Origin: Burkholderia pyrrocinia
GTDB lineage: Bacteria; Pseudomonadota; Gammaproteobacteria; Burkholderiales; Burkholderiaceae
NCBI RefSeq assembly: GCF_001028665.1
Contig: NZ_CP011503.1
Location: 1,426,001 to 1,490,000, forward strand
Reading direction: 5' to 3'
Length of the DNA: 64,000 nt
Position numbers and translations under genes: made by a program. Positions 55,740 through 64,000 of this stretch are shown one piece after another. The first letter of the stretch is position 1. Each line of letters starts with the position of its first letter. Below the pieces are notes generated by a model. That model ran no database searches. It saw only the letters and a program-made list of their open reading frames with translations, and was not told the origin of the DNA.

Positions 55740-57827
55740 ATGTCCGCAGGCCTCAATCCCGCCCAGAACGAAGCGGTGCGCTACCTCGACGGTCCCTGTC
55801 TCGTGCTCGCCGGCGCGGGCAGCGGCAAGACCCGCGTGATCACGCAGAAGATCGCGCACCTGATCGAAGCGAAAGGCTTCGAGCCGCGCCACATCGCCGC
55901 CGTCACGTTCACGAACAAGGCGGCCGCCGAGATGCGCGAGCGCGTGGGGAAGCTGCTCGAGGGCAAGACGCTCACCACGCCCGGCAAGGAAGGCCGCAAG
56001 GTGCCCGTCAACCAGCTCACCGTCTGCACGTTCCACTCGCTCGGCGTGCAGATCCTGCGCCAGGAGGCCGAGCACGTCGGCCTGAAGCCGCAGTTCTCGA
56101 TCATGGATTCGGACGACTGCTTCGGGATGATCCAGGAGCAGCTCGGCACGACCGACAAGGGGCTGATCCGCAAGATCCAGAGCATCATCTCGCTGTGGAA
56201 GAACGGCCTGATCATGCCCGACGAGGCGATGGCGATCGCGGCCAACGAGGACGAGCACCAGGCCGCGCTGGTCTACCGCAACTACGTCGCGACGCTGCAC
56301 GCGTACCAGGCGGTCGACTTCGACGACCTGATCCGCCTGCCCGCCGAGCTGTTCGCGAAGAACGAGCAGGTGCGCGACCGCTGGCAGAACAAGCTGCGCT
56401 ACCTGCTGATCGACGAGTACCAGGACACCAACGCGTGCCAGTACGAACTGCTGAAGCTGCTCGCGGGCCCGCGCGCCGCGTTCACGGCGGTCGGCGACGA
56501 CGACCAGGCGATCTACGGCTGGCGCGGCGCGACGCTCGAGAACCTCGCGCAGCTCGGCAAGGATTTCCCGAAGCTGCACCTGGTCAAGCTCGAGCAGAAC
56601 TACCGGTCGACGGTGCGGATCCTGACCGCCGCGAACAACGTGATCGCAAACAACCCGAAGCTGTTCGAGAAGAAGCTGTGGTCCGAGCACGGGATGGGCG
56701 ATTCGATCACCGTCACGCCGTGCAACGACGAGGAGCACGAGGCCGAATCGGTCGTGTTCCGGCTGTCCGCGCACAAGTTCGAGCGGCGCGCGCAGTTCCG
56801 CGACTACGCGATCCTGTATCGCGGCAACTTCCAGGCGCGCATCTTCGAGCAGGTGCTGCGGCGCGAGCGGATCCCGTACGTGCTGTCCGGCGGCCAGTCG
56901 TTCTTCGACAAGGCCGAGATCAAGGACCTGTGCGCGTACCTGCGGCTGATCGCGAACGCCGACGACGATCCCGCGTTCATCCGCGCGGTCACGACGCCGC
57001 GCCGCGGGATCGGCAACACGACGCTCGAGGCGCTCGGCTCGTTCGCGGGCCAGGCGAAGGTGTCGCTGTTCGAAGCGGTGTACATGGGCGGCATCGAGGC
57101 GCGGCTGTCGGCGCGCCAGGTCGAGCCGCTGCGGATGTTCTGCGATTTCATCCAGCGCCTGACCGAGCGCGCGGACAAGGAGCCCGCGACCGTCGTGCTC
57201 GACGACATGATGGAGGCGATCCACTACGAGGCGTACCTGTACGACGCGTTCGACGAGCGCCAGGCGCAGTCGAAGTGGCAGAACGTGCTCGAATTCCTCG
57301 AATGGCTGAAGCGCAAGGGCACCAAGCCCGAGACGGAGGCCGTCGACGGCGAGGCCGAAGGCTTCCACAACGCCGACGGGCTCGCCGATACCGGCAAGAA
57401 CCTGCTCGGCCTGATCCAGACCGTCGCGCTGATGTCGATGCTCGAGGGCAAGGACGAGGATCCGGATGCCGTGCGGCTGTCGACCGTCCATGCGTCGAAG
57501 GGGCTCGAGTATCCGCACGTGTTCCTGGTCGGCGTCGAGGAGGGCATCATGCCGCACCGCGGCGGCAGCGAGGACGACGGCCCGATCGACAGCGAGCGGA
57601 TCGAGGAAGAGCGCCGGCTGATGTACGTCGCGATCACGCGCGCGCAGCGCAGCCTGCACCTGAACTGGTGCAAGAAGCGCAAGCGGGCGCGCGAGACGGT
57701 CGTGTGCGAGCCGTCGCGCTTCATTCCCGAGATGGGCCTCGACGAAGCGCCGCCGCCCACGCCGGAAGAAGCGCCGATGTCGCCGAAGGATCGGCTCGCG
57801 AGCCTGAAGGCGTTGCTGCAGAAGTGA
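55740..57827 (+). CDS. rep: ATP-dependent DNA helicase Rep
   Basis: 695-residue UvrD/Rep superfamily 1A helicase. Walker A GAGSGKT (25-31), VTFTNKAA, the DEYQDTN Walker B, GDDDQAIYGWRGA, QNYRST and VAITRAQR motifs are in order. The opening CLVLAGAGSGKTRVIT.KIAHLI matches Rep more closely than UvrD. It helps forks pass bound proteins. Start at the ATG that begins the conserved region; upstream in-frame codons are not protein-like. Ends in a shared bidirectional terminator. Confidence 0.95.
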   Translation: MSAGLNPAQNEAVRYLDGPCLVLAGAGSGKTRVITQKIAHLIEAKGFEPRHIAAVTFTNKAAAEMRERVGKLLEGKTLTTPGKEGRKVPVNQLTVCTFHSLGVQILRQEAEHVGLKPQFSIMDSDDCFGMIQEQLGTTDKGLIRKIQSIISLWKNGLIMPDEAMAIAANEDEHQAALVYRNYVATLHAYQAVDFDDLIRLPAELFAKNEQVRDRWQNKLRYLLIDEYQDTNACQYELLKLLAGPRAAFTAVGDDDQAIYGWRGATLENLAQLGKDFPKLHLVKLEQNYRSTVRILTAANNVIANNPKLFEKKLWSEHGMGDSITVTPCNDEEHEAESVVFRLSAHKFERRAQFRDYAILYRGNFQARIFEQVLRRERIPYVLSGGQSFFDKAEIKDLCAYLRLIANADDDPAFIRAVTTPRRGIGNTTLEALGSFAGQAKVSLFEAVYMGGIEARLSARQVEPLRMFCDFIQRLTERADKEPATVVLDDMMEAIHYEAYLYDAFDERQAQSKWQNVLEFLEWLKRKGTKPETEAVDGEAEGFHNADGLADTGKNLLGLIQTVALMSMLEGKDEDPDAVRLSTVHASKGLEYPHVFLVGVEEGIMPHRGGSEDDGPIDSERIEEERRLMYVAITRAQRSLHLNWCKKRKRARETVVCEPSRFIPEMGLDEAPPPTPEEAPMSPKDRLASLKALLQK

Positions 57828-57880
57828 TGTGAGGCGGCGGCGCCGTCGGGCGCACGGCGATCCGGCGGCCCGGCAAAACA

Positions 57881-57918
57881 AAACCCCCCGCGATGCGTGT
57901 GCTTCGCGGGGGTTTTTT
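57881..57918. terminator. Bidirectional terminator between rep and cytochrome c
   Basis: CCCCCGCGA/TCGCGGGGG with A-run and T-run on either side lies between two converging genes, so it can serve both. Confidence 0.88.
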
Positions 57919-57933
57919 ACTGGTGGGCCGGCG

Positions 57934-58836
57934 TTACTTCGACGCGTTGACCATGTAGTCGACGGCTGCCTTCACGTCGGCGTCCGACGCGGTCGATCCG
58001 CCCTTCGGTGGCATCGCACCCTTGCCGTGCAGCGCGTAGTTGTAGACCGTATCCATCGATTCCTTCAGGCGCGGCGCCCAGTCTTCCTTGCTGCCGAACT
58101 TCGGCGCGCCGAGCACGCCGGCCGCGTGGCAGGCCTGGCAGGTCGACGTGTACAGCGCCTTGCCGGCGGTTGCCGCATCGGCGCTGGCCGGAGCGGCCGC
58201 GGGCTGTTCGCCGGCCTTCGGGATCGCGGCCATCGCGGCCTGCGCCGCGGCGATCTGCGCGCTCGCGGCGTCGGCCGCGCCCGACGCGCCTGCCGCGCCT
58301 GTCGCGCCGCTGGCGGGCTGCGCCGCGTTGGCGGCCGGCGCGGCCGGTTCGGGGAAGTTCGCGCCGTCGTTGTTCGCCATATAGACGATCGCACGGGCGA
58401 TTTCATAGTCGCTGACGTCGTCGGGGCTCGTGCCGCCGCGCGGCGGCATCGCGCCCTTGCCAGCGAGGGCCGTCTTGAGCAGCGTGTCGAAGCCTTGCGA
58501 GATGCGCGGCGCCCAGTCGTCCTTGTTGCCGAACTTCGGCGCGCCGGCGGCGCCCGTGCCGTGGCAGGTCACGCAGACGGCCTTGTAGACTGCCTCGCCG
58601 GTCTTGTACGTGCGGGGCGCGTTGGCGTCCTTCACGTCGACCTGCGCGAGCGGCTTGATACGTGCGGCGACCTGCTCGTCGGACAGCGCGTCCGTGCCGG
58701 CGCCGGAACGGAACGCATGGTTCGCATAGGTGGCGAACAGGATGATCAGGACGATCGGGATCGCGAACGACGCGATGATGACGGCAACCAACTGCCCGGG
58801 GGTTTTGACGGGAGATTCGTGGGGTGCTTCGCTCAT
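57934..58836 (-). CDS. Membrane-anchored di-haem cytochrome c (c5 type)
   Basis: 300 residues. An N-terminal transmembrane helix (about 13-38) anchors two cytochrome c5-like domains, with haem motifs Cys88-Val-Thr-Cys-His92 and Cys233-Gln-Ala-Cys-His237, each followed by GKGAMPP..G that supplies the Met ligand. An Ala-rich linker (about 165-215) joins them. It probably carries electrons from the bc1 complex to a terminal oxidase on the periplasmic side. The TATAAT upstream is a clear -10. Confidence 0.92.
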   Translation of the reverse strand: MSEAPHESPVKTPGQLVAVIIASFAIPIVLIILFATYANHAFRSGAGTDALSDEQVAARIKPLAQVDVKDANAPRTYKTGEAVYKAVCVTCHGTGAAGAPKFGNKDDWAPRISQGFDTLLKTALAGKGAMPPRGGTSPDDVSDYEIARAIVYMANNDGANFPEPAAPAANAAQPASGATGAAGASGAADAASAQIAAAQAAMAAIPKAGEQPAAAPASADAATAGKALYTSTCQACHAAGVLGAPKFGSKEDWAPRLKESMDTVYNYALHGKGAMPPKGGSTASDADVKAAVDYMVNASK

Positions 58837-58911
58837 GCTTGCCTCGTCTCCGTGAATAGGAATTGTGAGCGCGGTGCAACGGCAAAATGGCAGTTCAATG
58901 AAGCCCGGACG

Positions 58912-58917
58912 ATTATA
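58912..58917 (-). promoter_or_regulatory. -10 box of the cytochrome c gene
   Basis: A perfect TATAAT on the minus strand 76 bp before the start codon. The -35 at 17 bp is poor (CGCCGT), so an activator may be needed. Confidence 0.5.
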
Positions 58918-59088
58918 GACGGAACGTTTACATCACGGCGAGCGGCACGATGGCGCGTGTTTACCCGCACGCAGCGCGGCCCGGCGGCGATTCGGCAGGC
59001 AAGGTGGACGCGTCATGGGAAACCGGGTATCCTTGCCGTCTTGCCAATTGTGGGCGGCCTGTATATTGGGGTCGTTTCACTGTCACAC

Positions 59089-59164
59089 GCGCCCGTAGCT
59101 CAATGGATAGAGTACTGCCCTCCGAAGGCAGGGGTTGCTGGTTCGATCCCAGCCGGGCGCGCCA
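59089..59164 (+). tRNA. tRNA-Arg (anticodon CCG)
   Basis: Acceptor arms GCGCCCG (59089-59095) and CGGGCGC (59154-59160) pair fully; anticodon stem CTGCC/GGCAG (59115-59119, 59127-59131) encloses loop CTCCGAA with anticodon CCG (59122-59124). The T arm CCAGC/GCTGG holds TTCGATC, and CCA is encoded. It reads CGG arginine codons. No integrase or prophage abuts it. Confidence 0.97.
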
Positions 59165-59449
59165 AAACATGCCTGTTCAGGCTCTCGTCGGTTTCTCCGT
59201 ACTACCGCTTCCCTTCCCGCAGTGAAATCGCAGCCAGCTGGCGGCCGTCGGCGCTTTTCGATGTCGTGATCTTCAATCGGCTGAGTCTGTGCTTGCCTAG
59301 CGCCCCCCTTCCGAGCCAATCGCATCGCCCGGCTCCTGGCAGGACCGGCGGACCGGCGTCTCACCGCCGCACCGTTATGCGAGAATCGCCCGCAACGACA
59401 ACTCCAAGCGTCGATCGCGGCGGCCGTCCGCGCATCGCGCCGACTCCCG

Positions 59450-61084
59450 ATGGCTGCCATCCCGTCTTCCTCGACCGCAGTCGATGCCCGCACGCTGACC
59501 GATGCGCAGCAAGCCTTGCTCGCACGCCTGCACGCGTATTCCCCCGACGACCCGAACGCGCCGCTGCCGTACAGCCGGCGCCTCGCCGACGCCGAAGGCT
59601 GGTCGCACGAGCACGCGCTGGCCGTGATCGACGAATACAAGCGCTTCGCGTTTCTCGCGCAGGCGGTCGGGCACCCGGTCACGCCGTCGGTCGCGGTCGA
59701 TGCCGCCTGGCATTTCCACCTGCAATACACGCTCGAATACTGGGACGTCTTCTGCGCCGGCGTGCTGCGCGCTCGGCTGCATCACATGCCCGGCACGGGC
59801 GCGCCGGACGAGGCCGCCGTGTACGCGCAGCGCTATCGCGACACGCTCGACAGCTATCGACGGCTGTTCGGTTGCGAGCCGCCGGAGTCGATCTGGCCGC
59901 GGCCCGCCGGCCTCCACGCCGCGTCCGGATCGCCGGAGCCGGCCCTGCCGGCCGCGGACGAGCCGGTCGAACCGGATTCGCCGGCTACCCAGCCGGCCGG
60001 CAGGACCTGGCGCAACCGGCTGCCGAAACTCGTGTGGCCGGCGGCCGCCGCGAGCGTCGCCGCGACCTGCGCGTCGGCGCAGGACTTCAACGTGCTGAAC
60101 TTCACGGGGCCGCAGTTTCTCGCGTTCTACGTGCCGGCGTGCGTCGCCGCGCTGTTGCTGATCGCGGGCCTGCAATGGATCGAGTACCGGTGGCGGCGTT
60201 GGGGCAAGCGCACGCGCAAGACGTCCGACGGCCTGACGGCCGACGAAGCCGCCTTTCTCACCGGCGGCGAAGCGCGGCTTGCGCAGGTCGTGACGATGTC
60301 GCTCGCGCATGCGGGCGCGGTCGAGTTGCGAACCGTCCCGAAGCACGGCGCGTATGTGAAGATCGGCGACCTGGAGCGCGCGGGCCCGTACGACGACCCT
60401 TGTTCATGGCTGAACGAACAGCCGGACGGCGAAGTGCGCTTCAGCGCGTTTCGTCAGCGGCTCGCGCGGTATGCGCAGGAGCTGGCCGACGGGATGCGCG
60501 CACAGGGCTGGCTCTGGGCACCCGGCGAGATGCACGCGTCGCGCCTGGCTGCGCGGGGGATCACGCTGCTCGTGCTCGGCACGGGGGCGGCAAAGCTCGC
60601 AGTTGGCTTGAGCCGCGGGCGGCCCGTGCTGCTGCTCGGTATCTGCATGGCGGTCTTTGTCATCGCGTACCGGATCCTCGCGCGGCGGCTGACGGGCTTC
60701 GGGCGCGGCGGCATGACGGCTGCCGCACAGGCCGCGCTCGTCGCGCGCAGGATCTCGCACGACGCGCAGGCAGGGATCGGGTACCGGGCCGGGAATGCGC
60801 CGAATACCGTGCGGGCGGGCAACGGCTGGTACGACGAGTCGGAGCGCCTGCTGTGGACGGCCGCGCTGTTCGGCGCAGGCGCACTGGCTGGCACCGCATG
60901 GGCGGCGTACTCCGACACGGTGCTGGCACCGCCGCCTTTGGGGCCGCTGGCGGCGAAAACGGGCGGCGGCTCATCCGGCTCGAGCGACAGCAGCTGCTCG
61001 TCGTCGAGCTGCAGTTCGTCGAGTTCGTGCAGTTCCAGTTCATGCAGCTCGAGCAGTTGCGGCGGGTGCTCGTCGAGCAGCTGA
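59450..61084 (+). CDS. TIGR04222-type membrane protein with Ser/Cys tail
   Basis: 544 residues. The N-terminal half (about 30-150) has H-rich turns (WHFHLQYTLEYWDVF) as in a conserved family with N-terminal WHxH signatures; a Pro-rich linker follows. Two to three transmembrane helices lie at about 225-245, 365-410 and 465-490. The C-terminus (about 505-544) is a run of serine blocks separated by single cysteines, ending CGGCSSSS. This is the layout of the TIGR04222 membrane proteins whose Cys-rich tails are of unknown use. No maturation enzyme is adjacent. Confidence 0.7.
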   Translation: MAAIPSSSTAVDARTLTDAQQALLARLHAYSPDDPNAPLPYSRRLADAEGWSHEHALAVIDEYKRFAFLAQAVGHPVTPSVAVDAAWHFHLQYTLEYWDVFCAGVLRARLHHMPGTGAPDEAAVYAQRYRDTLDSYRRLFGCEPPESIWPRPAGLHAASGSPEPALPAADEPVEPDSPATQPAGRTWRNRLPKLVWPAAAASVAATCASAQDFNVLNFTGPQFLAFYVPACVAALLLIAGLQWIEYRWRRWGKRTRKTSDGLTADEAAFLTGGEARLAQVVTMSLAHAGAVELRTVPKHGAYVKIGDLERAGPYDDPCSWLNEQPDGEVRFSAFRQRLARYAQELADGMRAQGWLWAPGEMHASRLAARGITLLVLGTGAAKLAVGLSRGRPVLLLGICMAVFVIAYRILARRLTGFGRGGMTAAAQAALVARRISHDAQAGIGYRAGNAPNTVRAGNGWYDESERLLWTAALFGAGALAGTAWAAYSDTVLAPPPLGPLAAKTGGGSSGSSDSSCSSSSCSSSSSCSSSSCSSSSCGGCSSSS

Positions 61085-61500
61085 ACACGAGCCGTGCAGC
61101 GCCGGCCACTGATGACGGGCAGCGCGTCGCAGGCGGCACAGCGATGACACGCCGTCGGTTCGGCTGAGCCCTGCCGGCGGAACGGGGTGGCCGGGGGGGC
61201 GACGCGACGATTCCGCGGAAGCCGACGCCGGGGCGCCGTGATGGAAAAGCGGGCGCCTGCCGTCGCGCGCTGAAGGCAAGTCCGCTTCGACGCCTCGCGT
61301 ATCCAGGCGCGGACTCGGGATCACACCGGCCCTATCGGCGGAACAGAAGTCAGAACGCCGTTCTTATTCGTTGTCGATCGTTGCCGCGCGCTTCCTATAC
61401 TGCATCGTCCATGATCGCGGCCGATGTGCCGCATCGTTTCCCCGTTCCTGCCAGGCGGCCTCGGCATCGAGCCGCAGCGCCGGCACACTTGCTACCGCGA
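61085..61500. other. Gap before the acetyltransferase
   Basis: 416 bp without a supported gene. A TATACT (61396-61401) with TTGTCG 19 bp upstream is a possible, weak promoter for the following gene. Confidence 0.3.
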
Positions 61501-62244
61501 ATGAACGTTACGACCTCCGACGACTGTATTGGCGTGCTGCCCGACCATCCGTGGGCGAAGCATTTCATCGTGCTGGGCTACCGGGATGGCGCCGTTTCGT
61601 CCATTCCCAACAATTTTTTCCGCGACTGGCTCGACGAAGAGGCGCAGGTCGGCACCTTCCATATCGGCCGTTGCTCGGGGCTCGGTGTGGGCTCGATCGT
61701 GAAGTACGACCAGGGCCATCAGAAACTCGTGATCGGCAAGAACGTGGCCGGCGGAATGCGGCTGCGATTCCTGCTGAACGGTCAGCACGAGATGCGCACC
61801 ATTTCCACGAGCATGTTCAGCATCTACGGTAACGGCCTCGTCAATGCGCCGATGCCGCAATACGCGGACACCGTGATCCACAACGATGTCTGGATCGGCG
61901 ATGAAGCGCTGTTCCTTGGCGGCAGCCAGATCGAGAGCGGATGCGTGATCGGCGCGCGGGCCGTCGTTCCGCCCAATTTCCGCACCGAGGCTTACGGGAT
62001 CTATGCGGGCTCGCCGGCCCGTCTGGTTCGCTTCCGCTTCACGGAGAAAGTGCGCGAACAACTGCTGCAGCTCGCGTGGTGGGATATGCCGCTCGACTGG
62101 ATCAAGCAGAACAACGACGCATTTCTTGTCGATCTCGCGGCCGATGAAGGGCTCGCGCTCGATACGCTCGCGGCGCTTAAAGAGGCGAAGGATCGCGCAA
62201 CGAGCGAGTCCGGCAGCCCGGCCGCCGCACCGACGCCCGTCTGA
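61501..62244 (+). CDS. Left-handed beta-helix (hexapeptide) acetyltransferase
   Basis: 247 residues in the style of the Vat/CatB xenobiotic or sugar acetyltransferases: HIGRCSGLGVGSIVKYDQ, VIGKNVAGG, VWIGDEALFLGGSQIESGCVIGARAVVPP, and GSPARLVRFRFTEKVREQLLQLAWWDMP. The hexapeptide repeats and the AWWD end are clear. Acceptor unknown: antibiotic, O-antigen or flagellin sugar are possible. The next gene encodes a glycosyltransferase 300 bp downstream. ATG at 61501 precedes the conserved start. Confidence 0.85.
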   Translation: MNVTTSDDCIGVLPDHPWAKHFIVLGYRDGAVSSIPNNFFRDWLDEEAQVGTFHIGRCSGLGVGSIVKYDQGHQKLVIGKNVAGGMRLRFLLNGQHEMRTISTSMFSIYGNGLVNAPMPQYADTVIHNDVWIGDEALFLGGSQIESGCVIGARAVVPPNFRTEAYGIYAGSPARLVRFRFTEKVREQLLQLAWWDMPLDWIKQNNDAFLVDLAADEGLALDTLAALKEAKDRATSESGSPAAAPTPV

Positions 62245-62249
62245 TCGTT

Positions 62250-62277
62250 CGCGCGGCGCGGCCAGCCGCGCCGCGCG
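62250..62277. terminator. Hairpin after the acetyltransferase
   Basis: A 12-bp near-perfect GC stem (CGCGCGGCGCGG and complement) with a short loop follows the stop. No T run. The gap to 62544 shows no gene. Confidence 0.4.
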
Positions 62278-62544
62278 TATTCACCGACGGGCTGCCGGCC
62301 GCGCATTGCCGACCGATCAGGGCGGCGCCACGCGCCGGCCGATCTCGTACGGCATGCCCCATCCGCCGAACAGCCGCGCGGAATGGACTCAGATCGCCGC
62401 ATCGCGGCCACGTCCGCTTCGGTAGCCTGTCATTCGAAGCTGTCCGCACCGAAACGACGACCCGAGCGCATCGCGCGCCCGCGCATGCAGCACCGTCGCC
62501 GTGCCGGCCGGACGTGACGAACCTCCGCCTTGCCCAGCTTTCCA

Positions 62545-64000
62545 TGACGACGCCTGCCCCCGACGATTCCGCGCCTGTTCAACAAGCCGCTACCCTGTGC
62601 CAGAACGGACGGTTCGCCGACGCGCTGTCGCTCGTCGCGCCGCTGCTCGACGCACCGGTGCCGGTCGTTGCGGCGCTGCACGTCGCGGCCGTCTGCGCGC
62701 TCGGCCTGAACCGGCTGGCCGACGCGGAGGCCTGGTGGTGGCGCGCGATCGATGCGATGCCGGCATTCGATCCGCCATACGACGGCCTTGGCGCGCTGCT
62801 CGTGTCGCAGGGCCGCCTGCCCGACGCCGAGGCGATCCTCCGCCGGCAACTCGCGTCCGTGACGCCGTTGCGGGCGTTGCACCATCACCGGTTCGGCAAG
62901 GTGCTCGAAGCGCTCGGCCGGCTCGATGAAGCCGAACAGGCGTTCGGGCAGGCACTGCTGATCGAGCCGCAGTCCGCCGACGTCTTGACCGATCTCGGCA
63001 ACGTGCTGCGCGTTCTCGGCCGGCCGGCCGAGGCGGAACTCGCCTATCGGCTCGCGATTGCCGTGCGCGCCAACCACGCGCTCGCGCACGCGAATCTCGG
63101 CGCGATCCTCGTCGACATGCAGCGGCTGCCGGAAGCGGAAGCGGCCAGCCGGCAGGCTATCGCGTTCTGCCCGGATCACCCGGAGGCGCATTACAACCTC
63201 GGCGTCGCGCTGCAGAATCTCGATCGCCTGCCCGAAGCGGAAGCGGCCTATCGCGACGCGATCCGCTGCCACCCCGGCCTGCCGCAGCCACACAACAATC
63301 TCGGCTGCGTCCTGCGCGCGCAGGGCCGCCACGACGAAGCGACGGCCGCGTTCGCCGACGCGCTTGCGCTCGCGCCGCAGATGGCCGAAGCGCACTACAA
63401 CCTCGGCACGACGTTCGCGCATGCCGGCCGCCACGACGACGCCGAACGCGCGTACCGCCGCGCACTCGAACTGCGTGCCGATTACGGCGATGCACGTTTC
63501 GGGCTGGCGACGCTGCTGCTCGGCCTCGGCCGGTTCGAGGAAGGCTGGCGTCGCTACGAATCGCGCTATGAGCAGTCGACTTTCGTGCATTGCCGGACGC
63601 GCGAGGTGCTGCGGTGCGCGCAGTGGCAAGACGAGCCGCTTGCCGGCAAAACGCTGCTCGTTTGGCAGGAGGACGGCCTCGGCGACATGCTGCAGTTCAG
63701 CCGCTATTTCGCGGAATTTCGCGCGCGGCATGCGTTGCGCGTCGTGTGTGCGTGCCAGCCCGCGCTGCATCGGCTGATCGAGACAGTCGACGGCGTCGAC
63801 GAAGTGCTCGACCACGAGACGGCCACGGCGCGTGCGCAGGAGTTCGACTACTGGACGAGCCTGCTGAGCGCGCCGATGCACGCGGGCACGACGCTCGATA
63901 CGATCCCGCCGCCGGTGCAGCTCTCGCCCGATTCCGAGCGCGTCGCGCGCTGGCGCGCGCGCCTAGATGCGCTGCCGGCCGGCCCGCGCGTCGGGCTCGT
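62545..64000 (+). CDS. TPR-repeat glycosyltransferase, partial at the window end
   Basis: At least 485 residues from ATG 62545, with the reading frame open to the window end. About nine tetratricopeptide-like 34-residue units (e.g. HYNLGVALQNLDRLPEAEAAY, HYNLGTTFAHAGRHDDAERAY) run to about residue 340. Then comes a GWRRYESRYE hinge and the start of a nucleotide-sugar-type transferase domain (LAGKTLLVWQEDGLGDMLQFSRYF). This is the common Burkholderia TPR-GT layout, several of which modify flagellin. The neighbouring acetyltransferase fits a glycan-modification locus. The remaining C-terminus lies outside. Confidence 0.78.

Noticed and set aside
59089..59164. tRNA-Arg as an attachment site of an integrated element
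   Set aside because: No integrase, no second copy of the tRNA 3' end and no change in composition on either side within the window.
57829..61167. A very long plus-strand frame covering the cytochrome gene, the tRNA and the TIGR04222 gene
   Set aside because: It crosses a tRNA, is antisense to a clear di-haem cytochrome and contains no domain.

Overview
The window is about 68% G+C, with strongly G/C-biased third codon positions and dense gene packing. The gene content (trifunctional putA with its own DNA-binding domain, eutBC with an ethanolamine permease, a gcvTHP operon under a tandem glycine riboswitch, Rep helicase, a PbrR/CadR-CadA metal locus) and the protein sequences point to a Burkholderia, most likely of the B. 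cepacia complex. From memory of those genomes, the order acyl-CoA ligase, hemE, priA, putA follows the atp operon on chromosome 1, not far from the replication origin. That placement is inference.

Layout. 1-13 kb: an acyl-CoA ligase, a non-coding stretch that may hold a structured small RNA, a periplasmic cyclohexadienyl dehydratase (pheC-like), hemE, priA, putA with a clear set of PutA operator hexamers, and an orphan branched-chain amino acid binding protein. 13.1-15.6 kb: a compact four-gene minus-strand cassette with visibly lower G+C: a double-PAAR protein, a PAAR protein with a transthyretin-like tail, an M35 (aspzincin) metallopeptidase and an OmpA-like secreted protein. It looks like an orphan type VI secretion effector module and is the most novel part of the window. 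15.6-23.3 kb: acyl-CoA ligase plus AidB-like acyl-CoA dehydrogenase with a divergent TetR regulator, then an aminotransferase, binding protein and FAD-oxidase operon. 23.3-28.4 kb: a self-regulated PadR gene, the metal-responsive cadR/cadA locus with a small His/Gly-rich zinc-ribbon protein, and an AraC/GyrI regulator. 28.6-41.2 kb: an MscS-family channel, eat-eutB-eutC, LysR/MFS, and an aldehyde dehydrogenase flanked by two related flavin-reductase-fold (PPOX) genes and followed by a EutR-like activator. Two of these genes carry sigma-54-type promoters.

41.2-53 kb: a translationally coupled ThDP enzyme and GT9-like glycosyltransferase pair, a ParE-type toxin-antitoxin pair, sdaA with an alginate-lyase-like gene, and the glycine cleavage operon read from promoter, tandem glycine riboswitch, gcvT, gcvH and gcvP to a strong terminator. 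53-64 kb: a small lipoprotein, an oxidoreductase, an SGNH hydrolase, rep, a di-haem cytochrome c, tRNA-Arg(CCG), a TIGR04222-type membrane protein with a Ser/Cys tail, a hexapeptide acetyltransferase and the start of a TPR glycosyltransferase that runs off the window.

Functionally the window is mostly amino acid and C2 catabolism: proline to glutamate (PutA), glycine to C1 units (Gcv), serine to pyruvate (SdaA), and ethanolamine to acetaldehyde to acetate (EutBC, aldehyde dehydrogenase). Replication genes (priA, rep) and several small regulatory modules whose operators can be read in the sequence are interspersed. No insertion sequence, prophage, integrase or CRISPR array was seen.
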